A stretch of 64,000 nucleotides of DNA from Candidatus Berkiella aquae (GTDB lineage Bacteria; Pseudomonadota; Gammaproteobacteria; Berkiellales; Berkiellaceae). How positions within the stretch are numbered: the first letter of the stretch is position 1; each line of letters opens with the position of its first letter. Below are positions 7,763 through 17,187 of this stretch, piece by piece. Made by a program: the position numbers and the translations under genes. The notes under the pieces were generated by a model. It made no database searches. It was not told the origin of the DNA and saw only the letters and a program-made list of their open reading frames with translations. The stretch covers positions 806,001-870,000 of the forward strand of contig NZ_LKAJ02000001.1 in the NCBI RefSeq assembly GCF_001431295.2. The letters run 5' to 3'.

Positions 7763-9070
7763 ATGACCGACAGATATAATATTTATGACTGGGTTGGTGA
7801 TAGGTCAAAAGACCGCTTAAGACAACTACTTTCGAAATACGATATTAAGGTGGATGAAACCAAACAAAATAAGCAAGAAATTTTATCGCAAGTGTTAAAT
7901 ACACTCCAAACCGCCGCTGAAGTTTTTGAACTTAAAAAAATTATCCTCACACCCGATCCTCTCGATAAACGCTACATTGAAGTGCAAAATCAAGAAAAAC
8001 AATATATGGAAGCAATGTGCAATCTTGCCGCAAAACGCAAACAAATCCAGCGCGATATTAACGAAGCGGTTTCGATGTTTGTGATTGCGGAAAAAATGAA
8101 AGAAATGCACAGCATTATTAGAGATTTAAACAAACAAGAATCTGAAGCCAAATTTCAAATGATGCAACAAGCTTATCAAGCTGCTGCCCAACAAATGCAG
8201 CAGCAATTATTGGATAATTTAGATAGATTAGAAAAACAAACTTACTCAGATATGTTAAAACATAAAGCGAATATTGATCGCTTAGATAAAAACATTGCGA
8301 GACTTGAAGCGCTAGAAAAATCTGTTTTTAAAGAAGGTGCTTTAGAGACCGCTGAAAAACAAATGGAATTAGAATTTTCTGATGGAACACGTGTGGCAGA
8401 TATTATGACGAAGGAACAAGCCGCTAAAATCAATGAAGATTATTTCTTGGAAAAATATCAATCAGAGATTGAACTTGATAATGAAATTGAAAGTACTTAT
8501 AAAGAAATAGAGCAAAACCGTGCACAACGAAATGCACCTAAAGTAAGTTCTTCATCGAATTCACCAACATCAAATGATACATTCCTTAGAGGTTATAGGG
8601 GAGCACAGGGTGCTTTCAATTCACAAGAAGCAATTAGAACTTCGCAATTAGATAGTGAACATCAAGTACTTTTGAAAAAATTAGAAGGATTAAAACAAAA
8701 GAAAGAACAAAATGGCAAAGCCACCCCTGAGCAAGATACCCAATTAATGAAAAGAATTGTTCAGAAGAATGGGATATCTATGTCAGATGCAAATGTAAAA
8801 GAATTTGCAAAACCAGCTATAGAAGATTATAAGTCAAATGCTGAAAAAGCAAGAGAATACAGACGCCAAATTAATGATAATAAAGCTGAAAAAGCAGCTG
8901 AACTTAGCCAGGCTAAGAGTAAATATGATGTTTATAAAGATGCTGGTGTTAAATTAAACAGTAAATTTGAGAAGGATACTAGTAGTATTAAAATGAGTAA
9001 AACTGATGAATTATTTGCCATGCTAAATCAACCCACCCAGCCTAATACAAGTGTACGAAACAAAGTATAA
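7763..9070 (+). CDS. Coiled-coil, effector-like protein of unknown function
   Basis: 435 residues from the ATG at 7763 (MTDRYNIYDW); an in-frame ATG at 7715 would add 16 residues, and neither has a strong Shine-Dalgarno. Most of the protein is charged, Gln/Lys/Glu-rich coiled coil (for example QMMQQAYQAAAQQMQQQLL, EKAAELSQAKSKYDVYKDAG). Around bases 8275-8396 is a segment, NIARLEALEKSVFKEGA followed by TAEKQME and DGTRVA, that recurs as KIADLERKEKLVFSQGA, TASKQMD and KGTAIA in the gene at 9196. The three genes at 7.8-10.1 kb therefore look like diverged relatives sharing a module. The protein has no signal peptide or membrane segment and ends without a CaaX box. A secreted-effector role is inference. 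Confidence 0.72.
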   Translation: MTDRYNIYDWVGDRSKDRLRQLLSKYDIKVDETKQNKQEILSQVLNTLQTAAEVFELKKIILTPDPLDKRYIEVQNQEKQYMEAMCNLAAKRKQIQRDINEAVSMFVIAEKMKEMHSIIRDLNKQESEAKFQMMQQAYQAAAQQMQQQLLDNLDRLEKQTYSDMLKHKANIDRLDKNIARLEALEKSVFKEGALETAEKQMELEFSDGTRVADIMTKEQAAKINEDYFLEKYQSEIELDNEIESTYKEIEQNRAQRNAPKVSSSSNSPTSNDTFLRGYRGAQGAFNSQEAIRTSQLDSEHQVLLKKLEGLKQKKEQNGKATPEQDTQLMKRIVQKNGISMSDANVKEFAKPAIEDYKSNAEKAREYRRQINDNKAEKAAELSQAKSKYDVYKDAGVKLNSKFEKDTSSIKMSKTDELFAMLNQPTQPNTSVRNKV

Positions 9071-9128
9071 CGATTGTATCATCATCTTTTTAATTAAATA
9101 TCTGTACTAAGTTATTATTATATAATAA

Positions 9129-9157
9129 TTGAAAAATCCTGAATTTTAATGTAAATT
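9129..9157 (+). promoter_or_regulatory. Sigma-70-type promoter before the CaaX gene at 9196
   Basis: TTGAAA (9129-9134), a 17-base spacer, then TAAATT (9152-9157), 38 bases before the ATG at 9196. Spacing is ideal and the -10 differs from consensus at two positions. Confidence 0.5.
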
Positions 9158-9195
9158 ATTGCGATTGGATTTGTTGGATAAATTTGGAGATCAAA

Positions 9196-9639
9196 ATGAC
9201 CACAAAAGGTGTAGTTCCTAATTTAGATTCTAAATATACTATGGAAGAAAGACAAACTTTTTTTGAAATTGTAAAAGCAAACAGTGATGGTAATCATACC
9301 CTAATGGGAACATTAGTAGAAAAGCTTGATTCAGGACAACGCGAGCGTTTTAAAGAATACTTTGCTGACTTAAAAATTGTTCAAGCACATGATCAAGAGC
9401 TCCATTCAAAAATGGTGTCTTACAAAACACAATATGAGCAACACATGACTCGGGTTGCAGAACTTGATGTTAAAATTGCTGATCTAGAAAGAAAAGAAAA
9501 GTTAGTTTTTTCCCAAGGTGCTAAACAAACAGCGTCAAAACAAATGGACATTCCAAAAGGCACAGCTATTGCCGTTGCTAGTAAAAAGAAAGTTAAGCCT
9601 GGCAAATCAGGTTCTTCTCAAAATTGCGTCGTAATGTAA
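9196..9639 (+). CDS. Small coiled-coil protein ending in a CaaX prenylation box (CVVM) after a basic tail
   Basis: 147 residues from the ATG at 9196, preceded by GGAG at 9187; a TTG four codons earlier is less likely. The first ~115 residues are helical and charged. The tail reads ASKKKVKPGKSGSSQN and then C144-V-V-M at the very C-terminus. A lysine-rich stretch followed by a terminal C-a-a-X with X=Met is the layout of farnesylated small GTPases of the K-Ras type. Known Legionella effectors exploit host prenyltransferases in this way, so host membrane targeting of this product is a reasonable inference. It shares a module with the preceding gene and overall organisation with the next one. 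A rho-independent terminator follows. Confidence 0.8.
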   Translation: MTTKGVVPNLDSKYTMEERQTFFEIVKANSDGNHTLMGTLVEKLDSGQRERFKEYFADLKIVQAHDQELHSKMVSYKTQYEQHMTRVAELDVKIADLERKEKLVFSQGAKQTASKQMDIPKGTAIAVASKKKVKPGKSGSSQNCVVM

Positions 9640-9659
9640 TCTTCTTACATTAACTAAAA

Positions 9660-9687
9660 AAAGCAGGTTAGTCCTGCTTTTTTTTGG
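9660..9687 (+). terminator. Rho-independent terminator after the CVVM gene
   Basis: Stem AAAGCAGG / CCTGCTTT with loop TTAGT, followed by a run of eight T. Confidence 0.9.
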
Positions 9688-9752
9688 TCTGTTGCATTTT
9701 GTTAGGCCATTAAATAGTATCAATTCCAATATTAATAATTAAGGAATAAAGC

Positions 9753-10082
9753 ATGGCTTTATCGGGTATATCGCTAGAAGATAGTAGCCAATTTGAGCAA
9801 ATTTTACGGGTTGTTCGAACAGATAAGTGTCAGGGCGCGCAATTATTATTAACACTTTCACAAGCACAAAAAATAAAATTGATTCAGTATTTATCGCATA
9901 AAGTTGACCAGCAATGTCAGGAAATTGCTGAGTTGCAATTACTCGATGCCGATATGGATGCGCAAATTACTGTATTAGAACATCGCTTAGCATTTTATGC
10001 TGCCGAAGCATTTAACAACAAAGAAAGCGCGACTGAGGCAAAGCCGGTGAAGAAGAAAAGCAGAGGTTGTACGTTATTTTAA
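9753..10082 (+). CDS. Small helical protein ending in a CaaX prenylation box (CTLF) after a basic tail
   Basis: 109 residues; Shine-Dalgarno AAGGAA at 9741. The N-terminal half (FEQILRVVRTDKCQGAQLLL) aligns in layout with FFEIVKANSDGNHTLMGTLV of the preceding gene, and LLDADMDAQITVLEHRLAFY with ELDVKIADLERKEKLVF, so the two are paralogues. The C-terminus is KPVKKKSRG followed by C106-T-L-F. This fits a CaaX box (X=Phe is accepted by both farnesyl- and geranylgeranyl-transferases) with an upstream polybasic patch. Two adjacent paralogues that both end in such boxes make chance unlikely. No catalytic motif was found; the role is unknown. It has its own start signals after the terminator at 9660. 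Confidence 0.78.
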   Translation: MALSGISLEDSSQFEQILRVVRTDKCQGAQLLLTLSQAQKIKLIQYLSHKVDQQCQEIAELQLLDADMDAQITVLEHRLAFYAAEAFNNKESATEAKPVKKKSRGCTLF

Positions 10083-10131
10083 AGAAGGATCGGCCTCAGC
10101 GGTCTAATACCAAGGCCAATCCGATTACTCA

Positions 10132-10362
10132 TCAGTTAAAGTCGGAAAAGGAGATATCCGTAATGCGAACCTCATCTAATATGGGGCCAGCTGAAGTTAG
10201 TTGGTTAGCGAATTCTGTGGTGTTGGTAACTTGACCGGTCACAATCGCTTGAATCAAGCCTGAGATTGGTGCCGCAACGCTAGAAGGCACATGGAGTGTC
10301 AGATTTAAATCGTAATCACCGCCAGACACTAAATTGGTTTCCATGATATTTAATTGTTTCAT
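10132..10362 (-). CDS. Double-glycine-leader peptide, third member
   Basis: 76 residues; leader MKQLNIMETNLVSGG then DYDLNLTLHVPSSVAAPISG. Good Shine-Dalgarno AGGAGA before the ATG. The mature part is acidic and beta-rich, unlike the two peptides at 5.4-6.0 kb, so only the leader is shared. That is the usual pattern for cargo of one exporter. It stands alone, convergent with the CTLF gene and divergent from metY. Confidence 0.68.
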   Translation of the reverse strand: MKQLNIMETNLVSGGDYDLNLTLHVPSSVAAPISGLIQAIVTGQVTNTTEFANQLTSAGPILDEVRITDISFSDFN

Positions 10363-10550
10363 AACATTCTCCTTTGTTTGAGGTTAGTTGCGTATAAACG
10401 TGTATATGCAACACTTAGGAGTATACTGAGCCTACCCAATGCATTCAATAGTTAAACAGTTGAATAGGTAGTTATAAAACTATTCATAAGAATAACTCCT
10501 CTAAAATATGTTAAATCAATTTGTTAGCAAACATCGGAAGGTGATGATAC

Positions 10551-10579
10551 TTGCTTAGTAAGGCCATTTAACATATGAT
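10551..10579 (+). promoter_or_regulatory. Promoter of the initiator tRNA/nusA operon
   Basis: TTGCTT (10551-10556), 17-base spacer, TATGAT (10574-10579), with the tRNA beginning 13 bases further on. Spacing and position suit a stable-RNA promoter. Confidence 0.7.
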
Positions 10580-10591
10580 GTGCCAACTTGA

Positions 10592-10668
<77 letters not shown>

Positions 10669-10682
10669 GTATCCTACGTAGT

Positions 10683-10706
10683 AAACCCCTCCATGGGGTT
10701 TTTTAT
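10683..10706 (+). terminator. Hairpin terminator after metY
   Basis: AAACCCC-TCCAT-GGGGTTT followed by further T. It may release the tRNA transcript while allowing partial read-through into rimP. Confidence 0.8.
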
Positions 10707-10742
10707 TATGCATGAAAACGTAGATGTATAATGCAGTGAAGG

Positions 10743-10766
10743 AAGTGGGCAATGCCCACTTTTTTG
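10743..10766 (+). terminator. Second hairpin terminator or attenuator before rimP
   Basis: AAGTGGGC-AAT-GCCCACTT followed by T. It lies 36 bases before the rimP start, and NusA, encoded next but one, acts at such sites, so autoregulation of the operon is possible. Confidence 0.75.
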
Positions 10767-10801
10767 TTTGGATAATCGGCATAGGATTTTAAATATAGCG
10801 C

Positions 10802-11290
10802 ATGCATCAGCAAACTAAGTGGCATGATCTCATTGGCCCCGTCATTCAGGGCACGCCATTTGAACTGGTGGGTGTAGAATGTGTCGGCGGTGGTAAGCAT
10901 ACCGTTGTTCGCATCTATATGGATAAGCAAGGTGGCATCACCATTGATGACATTGTTGAACTTACCCGTCAAATCAGTGTCATATTCGATGTAGAAGAGC
11001 CTATCAAAGGCCAATATACGTTAGAAGTATCGTCTCCAGGAATACAAAGACCTTTATTTCTGCCTGCTCACTTTCAGAATCAAGTGGGCCAAAAAATCAC
11101 GGTTCGGACCAGTCATGCATTAGGAAACCGACAAAATTTTAAGGGCACTTTAGTAAAAGCTGACGATGAAGGTATCGAAATGGTTGTAGATGAACAAAAC
11201 ATCTCATTTCAATATAACGATATCGACAAAGCAAAAGTCTTACCGGACATTAGTATTGGCAGCCGTAATGAAAAAGAGGCAAAACGATGA
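10802..11290 (+). CDS. rimP: Ribosome maturation factor RimP
   Basis: 162 residues. RimP helps assemble the 30S subunit. The sequence has the family features VGVECVGGGKHTVVRIYMD, the TLEVSSPGIQRPLF motif and a C-terminal Sm-like half (FKGTLVKADDEGIEMVVD). First protein gene of the conserved rimP-nusA-infB operon; its stop overlaps the nusA start by four bases (ATGA), so translation is coupled. Confidence 0.96.
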   Translation: MHQQTKWHDLIGPVIQGTPFELVGVECVGGGKHTVVRIYMDKQGGITIDDIVELTRQISVIFDVEEPIKGQYTLEVSSPGIQRPLFLPAHFQNQVGQKITVRTSHALGNRQNFKGTLVKADDEGIEMVVDEQNISFQYNDIDKAKVLPDISIGSRNEKEAKR

Positions 11291-12801
11291 ACCCAGAAAT
11301 TCGTTTAGTAGTAGATGCCGTCTCAAATGAGAAGAATGTCCCCAAAGAAATCGTTTTTGAAGCGCTTGAGGCCGCATTAGAATCAGCGAGTAAAAAACGT
11401 TATGGTGCGGATTGGGAATTTAAAGTCGTTATTAACCGCATCACTGGCGACTATGAAACTTTTCGTGTTTGGAATGTTATCGATGTCACTGCCCCCAACG
11501 AAGACGGTGAAGTCGTTGGCATTATGAATGAAGATGCAGAATTAACCTTAGAAGAAGCACGAGAAAAGAAAGCGGACGCCCAATTAGGTGAGCAAATCTT
11601 AGAACCTGTTCCTTCGGTTGAATTTGGTCGTATTGCTGCGCAAACCGCGAAACAAGTCATCATGCAAAGATTACGTGCAGCAAAACGTGATCAAATCGCT
11701 GACGAATATCGTGCACGCATTGGTGAACTGGTTGCGGGTACGGTTAAAAAAGTTACCCGTGAAAATATTATTATTGAACTTGGCAATAATGCAGAAGCCT
11801 TATTGCGTCGTTCGGACATGTTGCCTCGCGAAATTGTTCGTGTCGGCGATAGAGTACGAGCTTACCTGCAAGATGTGCGTGCCGATCAAAGAGGCCCACA
11901 ATTAATTATTAGTCGTACTTGCCCAGAAATGCTGATTGAACTCTTTAAGATCGAAGTACCAGAAATTGGTGATGGTTTAATCGAATTAAAAGGGGCAGCA
12001 CGCGATCCAGGCGCAAGAGCAAAAATTGCTGTCTTGGCTAAAGATAATCGAATCGATCCCATTGGCGCTTGCGTCGGGATGCGAGGCGCTCGAGTACAAG
12101 CTGTATCGAGTGAATTAGGTGGTGAACGAGTTGATATCGTTTTGTGGGATGATAATCCTGCGCAATTTGTTATCAATGCGATTGCACCTGCAGAAGTGGC
12201 TTCGATCATCATCGATGACGATGCGCGCTCAATGGATGTTATCGTCGCAGATGAACAATTATCTGCGGCAATTGGACGTAGTGGTCAAAACATTCGCTTA
12301 GCAAGTCAATTAACCGGTTGGGAGCTGAATGTGATTTCACAAAACCAAGCACAAACACGTGATCAAGAAGAATTTGAAAAATTATCAGAAATGTTTACGC
12401 AACTCTTATTAGTTTCACCTGAAATTGCAGCAAACTTAATTGAAGCAGGTTTTACCAGTATTGAAGAAATTGCTTACGTTCCTGCGCAAGAATTAATGGA
12501 AGTAGAAGGAATGGATGAAGCTTTACTTGCTCAATTACGTGAGCGCGCTAAAGATTCATTGTTAACAAAAGCTATTGCGGAAGAAGAGCGCTTAAGCGAA
12601 AACGCGCCAGCTTCTGATTTGCTTGAAGTTGAAGGCATGGATAAGCATTTAGCCTATACATTAGCAAATAAAGGAATTGTGACCAGAGATGATTTAGCTG
12701 AACTATCAGTTGATGATCTGCTGGAAGTAGAAGGGATGGATGAAAATCGTGCAGCAAAATTAATTATGGCTGCGCGTGCTCATTGGTTTATTGAAGAATA
12801 A
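11287..12801 (+). CDS. nusA: Transcription termination/antitermination factor NusA
   Basis: 504 residues, normal length for gammaproteobacteria. It carries an N-terminal RNA-polymerase-binding domain, an S1 domain ([18 protein letters not shown]), two KH domains ([40 protein letters not shown]) and two C-terminal acidic helix-hairpin-helix repeats. The latter show as repeated EVEGMD phrases. NusA modulates pausing, termination and antitermination. Coupled by overlap to rimP and followed by infB after 22 bases. Confidence 0.98.
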   Translation: MNPEIRLVVDAVSNEKNVPKEIVFEALEAALESASKKRYGADWEFKVVINRITGDYETFRVWNVIDVTAPNEDGEVVGIMNEDAELTLEEAREKKADAQLGEQILEPVPSVEFGRIAAQTAKQVIMQRLRAAKRDQIADEYRARIGELVAGTVKKVTRENIIIELGNNAEALLRRSDMLPREIVRVGDRVRAYLQDVRADQRGPQLIISRTCPEMLIELFKIEVPEIGDGLIELKGAARDPGARAKIAVLAKDNRIDPIGACVGMRGARVQAVSSELGGERVDIVLWDDNPAQFVINAIAPAEVASIIIDDDARSMDVIVADEQLSAAIGRSGQNIRLASQLTGWELNVISQNQAQTRDQEEFEKLSEMFTQLLLVSPEIAANLIEAGFTSIEEIAYVPAQELMEVEGMDEALLAQLRERAKDSLLTKAIAEEERLSENAPASDLLEVEGMDKHLAYTLANKGIVTRDDLAELSVDDLLEVEGMDENRAAKLIMAARAHWFIEE

Positions 12802-12823
12802 CGCGGCACTTGCGGGAGGACCC

Positions 12824-15427
12824 ATGTCTGAGGTAACCGTTGCAGAATATGCTGAGATACTGAAAATTTCACCCAAGTTGTTGCTGCAACAGTTGGAAAG
12901 TGCTGGTATCCATTGCGCAGAAGGTTTAAAACATCGTGTGACCGATGAGCAAAAGCAAAAACTTTTAGAAAAGTTGAAAAGCGATCACGGTGAAAAAGAT
13001 AGTGTAACCGGAGGTGGGGTAACCCAGTTTACGGTGACACGTGAAAGAATTAGCGAATTAAACGTTAAAGTTCCAGGAACTTCGAGTAAAAAAACGGTTA
13101 AAGTCGTTACGAAGAAAACACGTAAATTCATTAAACGGCCTGCTACGCCTGAAGGGCAGGATCTCGTTGTTGCTCCAGAAGCTGAATCACAAGAAGTCGT
13201 TGCCGATGTGGTAGCAGAAGTCGCTCCTCAAGCGGTAGTGGCAGAAGAAACGATTCAAACAGCGGTAGAAGTTTCAGTACCTGAAATTGTACCTGAACCT
13301 ATGCCAGTAGCAGCGGCAGCCCCTATAGAAGAATTTGCGGAAGAAAAAGCCGTCGCACCTGCTGCGGTTGCAGAAGAAAAGTCTGCAAAAGCCAAAGAAA
13401 GCACCAAAGAAAAAGAACACCATCATCGTCCTGCCGCAGTTGCAAGTGATGATAAGCGCGGCCATGGCAAAGAAAAAGAACGTGACGCCGGTGCTGGTGC
13501 TAAAAAGGCGCTCAAGCAGCCAAAAGGCAGCAAGAAGATCCGCGATATTCAAGATGTCGATAGCGATGAAGGCGGTCGTCATAACCGTAAACGACGTTCT
13601 AAATTTAAGAAATTTGATGAATCCTCGCCTAAAAAACATGGATTTGAAAAACCTACCGCGCCAGTTATTCGTGAAGTTATTATTCCTGAAACCATTAGCC
13701 TTAATGATTTAGCCCAACGTATGTCAGTGAAAGGGGCTGAAGTCATCAAAACCTTAATGAAAATGGGTATGATGGCGACCATTAACCAAGTGGTTGATCA
13801 AGATACAGCCGTTTTAGTGTGCGAAGAATTAGGTCATAAAGCCGTTTTACGCAAACAAGATTCGCTCGAAGATAGCATTCAAATTAACTACGAAGGGGAT
13901 GAGAAACCCAGAGCACCGATTGTAACCATTATGGGCCACGTCGATCATGGTAAAACCTCCTTGCTTGACTATATTCGTCGAACCAAAGTGGCAGCCGGAG
14001 AAGCGGGCGGTATTACCCAGCATATCGGTGCTTATCATGTGCAAACCAAACGCGGCATGATCACCTTCTTAGATACCCCAGGTCACGCGGCATTCAGTGC
14101 GATGCGTGCTCGCGGTGCTAAATGTACCGACGTTATCGTGTTAGTGGTTGCAGCAGACGATGGAGTGAAACCACAAACCATCGAAGCGATTCAGCACGCT
14201 AAAGCGGCTGAAGTGCCCATGATTGTTGCTATCAACAAAGTAGACAAAGACGGTATCGATCTCGATCGCATTAAGAACGAACTGGTGCAACATACCGTTA
14301 TCCCTGAAGAGTGGGGCGGCGACACCATGTTTGTGCCTGTTTCTGCCAAAGTGGGAACCGGTATTGATGAATTGTTAGAAGGCATTTTATTACAAGCAGA
14401 AGTTTTAGAGCTCAAAGCGCACGAAGACTGCCCTGCAAGTGGTTTGGTGATTGAATCACGCCTTGATAAAGGTCGTGGTCCTGTTGCAACCATCTTGGTA
14501 CAAAACGGTACCTTGAATAAAGGCGATATTGTGATCGCTGGATCGCAATATGGTCGTGTACGCTCGATGTTAGATGAAAATGGTCATCCTGTACAAAGTG
14601 CGGGCCCTTCTATTCCAGTAGAAGTATTTGGTTTATCAGGAACACCTGCTGCGGGTGATGAAATGACCGCAGTCTCGGATGAACGTAAAGCTCGAGAAAT
14701 TGCGTTGTTCCGTCAAGGTAAATACCGTGAAGTGAAAATGGCGAGACAACAAGCTTCTAAACTAGAAGGCTTTATGGATCGCATGCAAGAAACGGGTACC
14801 CGCCAGTTAAACATTTTGGTGAAAGCGGACGTTCAAGGTTCGATTGAAGCGTTAACCGAAGTACTCGAAAAATTGTCGAATGAAGAAGTATCCGTCAAGA
14901 TTGTTGCTAAAGGCGTGGGCGGTTTGAACGAATCCGATGTTAACTTAGCCATCGCTTCTAAAGCGGTTATCGTTGGCTTTAACGTTCGAGCAGACAGCAC
15001 AGCACGTAAATTAGCGGAACATGAAGGTATCGAGATTCACTACTTTAGTATTATTTACGATGTGATTGATACTATTCGAGCTGCTATCTCTGGTATGGTC
15101 GGTCCGAAGTTCAAAGAAGTGATTGTTGGTTTAGCAGAAGTACGCGATGTCTTCCGCTCCAGCAAACTGGGCGCGATTGCCGGTTGTATGGTGGTTGAAG
15201 GAACGATTAAACGTAATTTACCTATCCGCGTTTTACGCAATGATGTGGTGATTTACGAAGGTGCTTTGGAATCATTACGTCGCTTTAAAGAAGATGCTGC
15301 ACAAGTGCGTTCAGGCACCGAGTGTGGTATTGGCGTTAAAAACTACAATGACGTCAAAGTCGGCGATATGATTGAAGTCTACGAAAAAGTAGAAGTGCTA
15401 GTTCCCGTCATGGATGCGCGAGACTAA
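12824..15427 (+). CDS. infB: Translation initiation factor IF-2
   Basis: 867 residues from the ATG at 12824, chosen because GGGAGGA lies just before it; the reading frame is open further upstream into nusA. IF-2 is the GTPase that places initiator tRNA on the 30S subunit. The N-terminus has the IF2_N fold ([20 protein letters not shown]) and a long Ala/Glu/Lys-rich linker (about residues 110-290). The G domain has [17 protein letters not shown] and NKVDKDG, followed by the beta-barrel and C-terminal tRNA-binding domains. The initiator tRNA it uses is encoded at the head of the same operon. Confidence 0.98.
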   Translation: MSEVTVAEYAEILKISPKLLLQQLESAGIHCAEGLKHRVTDEQKQKLLEKLKSDHGEKDSVTGGGVTQFTVTRERISELNVKVPGTSSKKTVKVVTKKTRKFIKRPATPEGQDLVVAPEAESQEVVADVVAEVAPQAVVAEETIQTAVEVSVPEIVPEPMPVAAAAPIEEFAEEKAVAPAAVAEEKSAKAKESTKEKEHHHRPAAVASDDKRGHGKEKERDAGAGAKKALKQPKGSKKIRDIQDVDSDEGGRHNRKRRSKFKKFDESSPKKHGFEKPTAPVIREVIIPETISLNDLAQRMSVKGAEVIKTLMKMGMMATINQVVDQDTAVLVCEELGHKAVLRKQDSLEDSIQINYEGDEKPRAPIVTIMGHVDHGKTSLLDYIRRTKVAAGEAGGITQHIGAYHVQTKRGMITFLDTPGHAAFSAMRARGAKCTDVIVLVVAADDGVKPQTIEAIQHAKAAEVPMIVAINKVDKDGIDLDRIKNELVQHTVIPEEWGGDTMFVPVSAKVGTGIDELLEGILLQAEVLELKAHEDCPASGLVIESRLDKGRGPVATILVQNGTLNKGDIVIAGSQYGRVRSMLDENGHPVQSAGPSIPVEVFGLSGTPAAGDEMTAVSDERKAREIALFRQGKYREVKMARQQASKLEGFMDRMQETGTRQLNILVKADVQGSIEALTEVLEKLSNEEVSVKIVAKGVGGLNESDVNLAIASKAVIVGFNVRADSTARKLAEHEGIEIHYFSIIYDVIDTIRAAISGMVGPKFKEVIVGLAEVRDVFRSSKLGAIAGCMVVEGTIKRNLPIRVLRNDVVIYEGALESLRRFKEDAAQVRSGTECGIGVKNYNDVKVGDMIEVYEKVEVLVPVMDARD

Positions 15428-15434
15428 ACCGGCA

Positions 15435-15505
15435 TATATTGTCGCCCCAGCGTAGGCTGGGGCCCAGTCAAGAGAAATCCTGGATGCCAGCCTTCGCTGG
15501 CATGA
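15435..15505 (+). repeat. Dispersed double-hairpin repeat between infB and rbfA
   Basis: Two palindromes in a row: CCCCAGCGTAGGCTGGGG and ATGCCAGCCTTCGCTGGCAT. Related hairpin sequence recurs at 33350-33375 (CACCAGCCTACGCTGGTG). It lies inside the operon and may act as an mRNA stability element. Confidence 0.75.
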
Positions 15506-15528
15506 CGTAGTATAAAATGAGAAGAGTA

Positions 15529-15897
15529 ATGGCAAGAGATTTTAGTCGGACTGACCGAATTGCAGACGTCATGCAAAGAGAATTATCAGTTCTTATTCGT
15601 GAAGAATTGAAAGATCCGCGCGTGGGCATGATCACCATTTCAGAAATAAAAGTATCTAAAGATTTGGCTTACGCCAAAGTCTTTGTCAGCGTCATGATGG
15701 AAGAAAAAGCCAAAGAAACCTTAGAAGGCTTAAATAAAGCCGCAGGCTTTTTAAGAGGCCAGCTTGCCAGAAAAATGACCATTCGAGTCATGCCACAGCT
15801 TTCTTTTGTTTATGATGATACGACCATTAAAGCAAATCGTATTTCACGGTTGATTGATGATGCGATTGCTTCGGATAAAAAAGATAATGAGAGTTGA
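15529..15897 (+). CDS. rbfA: 30S ribosome-binding factor RbfA
   Basis: 122 residues from the ATG at 15529 (MARDFSRTDRIADVMQRELS), preceded by GAGAAG; an ATG four codons earlier is less like the family. RbfA is a KH-fold protein that binds 16S rRNA helix 1 during 30S maturation and cold adaptation. Motifs KDPRVGMITISEIKVSKDL and AYAKVFVSV are typical. It overlaps truB by 11 bases. Confidence 0.96.
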   Translation: MARDFSRTDRIADVMQRELSVLIREELKDPRVGMITISEIKVSKDLAYAKVFVSVMMEEKAKETLEGLNKAAGFLRGQLARKMTIRVMPQLSFVYDDTTIKANRISRLIDDAIASDKKDNES

Positions 15898-16795
15898 TGG
15901 CATCCTTCTGCTGAATAAGCCCACTGGCATTTCTTCTAATAGCGCTCTCCAAAAAACCAAAAGATTACTCAAAGCGGACAAAGCAGGTCATACCGGATGT
16001 TTAGATCCCTTGGCCAGTGGAATGTTGCCTATTTGTTTAGGCGAAGCCACGAAGTTTTCCCGGTTTTTTATTGAAGAAGATAAGCAATATACGGTTGAAG
16101 TGAGATTAGGGATTACCACCACCACCGGTGATGGTGAAGGGGAAATTGTCACATCACAGCCTGTTCCTGTTTTTGATAGAGCAGAAATCGAAGCCATACT
16201 TGAGCGTTTTACTGGAACACAAACTCAGATCCCTCCCATGTATTCTGCGGTTAAGCATAACGGACAACCTCTTTATAAATTAGCCAGACGTGGCATTGAG
16301 ATCCCGCGAAAATCCAGAACCATTACCATTCATGAATTGGTTTTAACGCACTGCGAACACGAAACCTTCATGATGACAGTAACCTGTAGTAAAGGGACCT
16401 ATATCCGAACCTTAGTAGAAGATATTGGTAAAGTGTTGGGCTGTGGGGCTTATGTGAAAATGCTGCACAGGCTGTGGGTTGCGCCTTTTCAAAGGCATGA
16501 GATGATCTCACTAGAACAGTTGCTGGATTATAATGATTCAGCTGACATTCCTTTGCTCTCTTTGCAAACTATTCTGAGCCAATTATTACCTTCTATCACC
16601 TTGGAACCTGAAGCGGCTTTCAAACTTTGTCGCGGTCAGGTGATTCCTTATGAGCATGAAAAAGCGATTGGCGACGTGATGTTACTCGATCCACTTGGTG
16701 AATTTATTGGGATCGGGGAAATAGCGACGAATCAATTAGTTCCCAAACGGCTCCTTGCTAAAACCTCAGAGAATAAAGAGTGTGTAAGCGTTTAG
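15887..16795 (+). CDS. truB: tRNA pseudouridine-55 synthase TruB
   Basis: 302 residues from the ATG at 15887 (MRVDGILLLNKPTGISSN). The catalytic aspartate is in HTGCLDPLASGMLPICLGEA; RVEDIG-type (TLVEDIGKVLG) and tRNA-binding segments follow, and a PUA-like C-terminus is present. TruB makes the T-loop pseudouridine of tRNA and also acts as a tRNA chaperone. The start lies inside rbfA, so translation is likely coupled. Confidence 0.97.
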   Translation: MRVDGILLLNKPTGISSNSALQKTKRLLKADKAGHTGCLDPLASGMLPICLGEATKFSRFFIEEDKQYTVEVRLGITTTTGDGEGEIVTSQPVPVFDRAEIEAILERFTGTQTQIPPMYSAVKHNGQPLYKLARRGIEIPRKSRTITIHELVLTHCEHETFMMTVTCSKGTYIRTLVEDIGKVLGCGAYVKMLHRLWVAPFQRHEMISLEQLLDYNDSADIPLLSLQTILSQLLPSITLEPEAAFKLCRGQVIPYEHEKAIGDVMLLDPLGEFIGIGEIATNQLVPKRLLAKTSENKECVSV

Positions 16796-16886
16796 CCTGT
16801 GATAAAATGCTTGACTTCCTGTGTCCGGCTATCGAGCATGCAGGAATTTAATTAAATAACTTATATAAGATCTATCGGAGTAGATA

Positions 16887-17156
16887 ATGACGTTAACAGT
16901 AGAAGCTAAGGCCCAGATTGTTGAAAAATATCAACGTTCTGCTGGCGACACCGGTTCCCCAGAAGTACAGGTGGCTTTGTTGAGTTCCAGAATCTCTTAT
17001 TTAACAGAGCACTTAAAAACCCATCGTAAAGATGTTCATTCAAGACAAGGGTTGATGAATTTAGTAGCGCGTCGTCGCAAACTGTTAGATTACTTGAAGA
17101 AGAATCAACCGACGACTTACAAGAGCCTGATTGAGCGATTAGAACTACGTCGCTAA
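16887..17156 (+). CDS. rpsO: Ribosomal protein S15
   Basis: 89 residues, full length. The family signatures [20 protein letters not shown] and [20 protein letters not shown] are intact. Shine-Dalgarno CGGAG precedes the ATG. S15 binds the 16S central domain. In enterobacteria S15 represses its own mRNA through a leader fold; the 91-base leader here has a 6-bp TTCCTG/CAGGAA stem near 16813-16843, but no clear homologous structure can be claimed. rpsO-pnp order is conserved. Confidence 0.98.
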   Translation: MTLTVEAKAQIVEKYQRSAGDTGSPEVQVALLSSRISYLTEHLKTHRKDVHSRQGLMNLVARRRKLLDYLKKNQPTTYKSLIERLELRR

Positions 17157-17187
17157 TCCCCCCTTTAAATAACCCAAGGAATTAACC

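Noticed and set aside
13274-13639. 121-residue minus-strand frame inside infB, and the 125-residue plus-strand frame at 13335
   Set aside because: Shadows of the low-complexity linker of IF-2.
16800-16886. S15 autoregulatory leader structure before rpsO
   Set aside because: A short TTCCTG/CAGGAA stem exists but does not reproduce a known S15 site; evidence is too weak for a feature.
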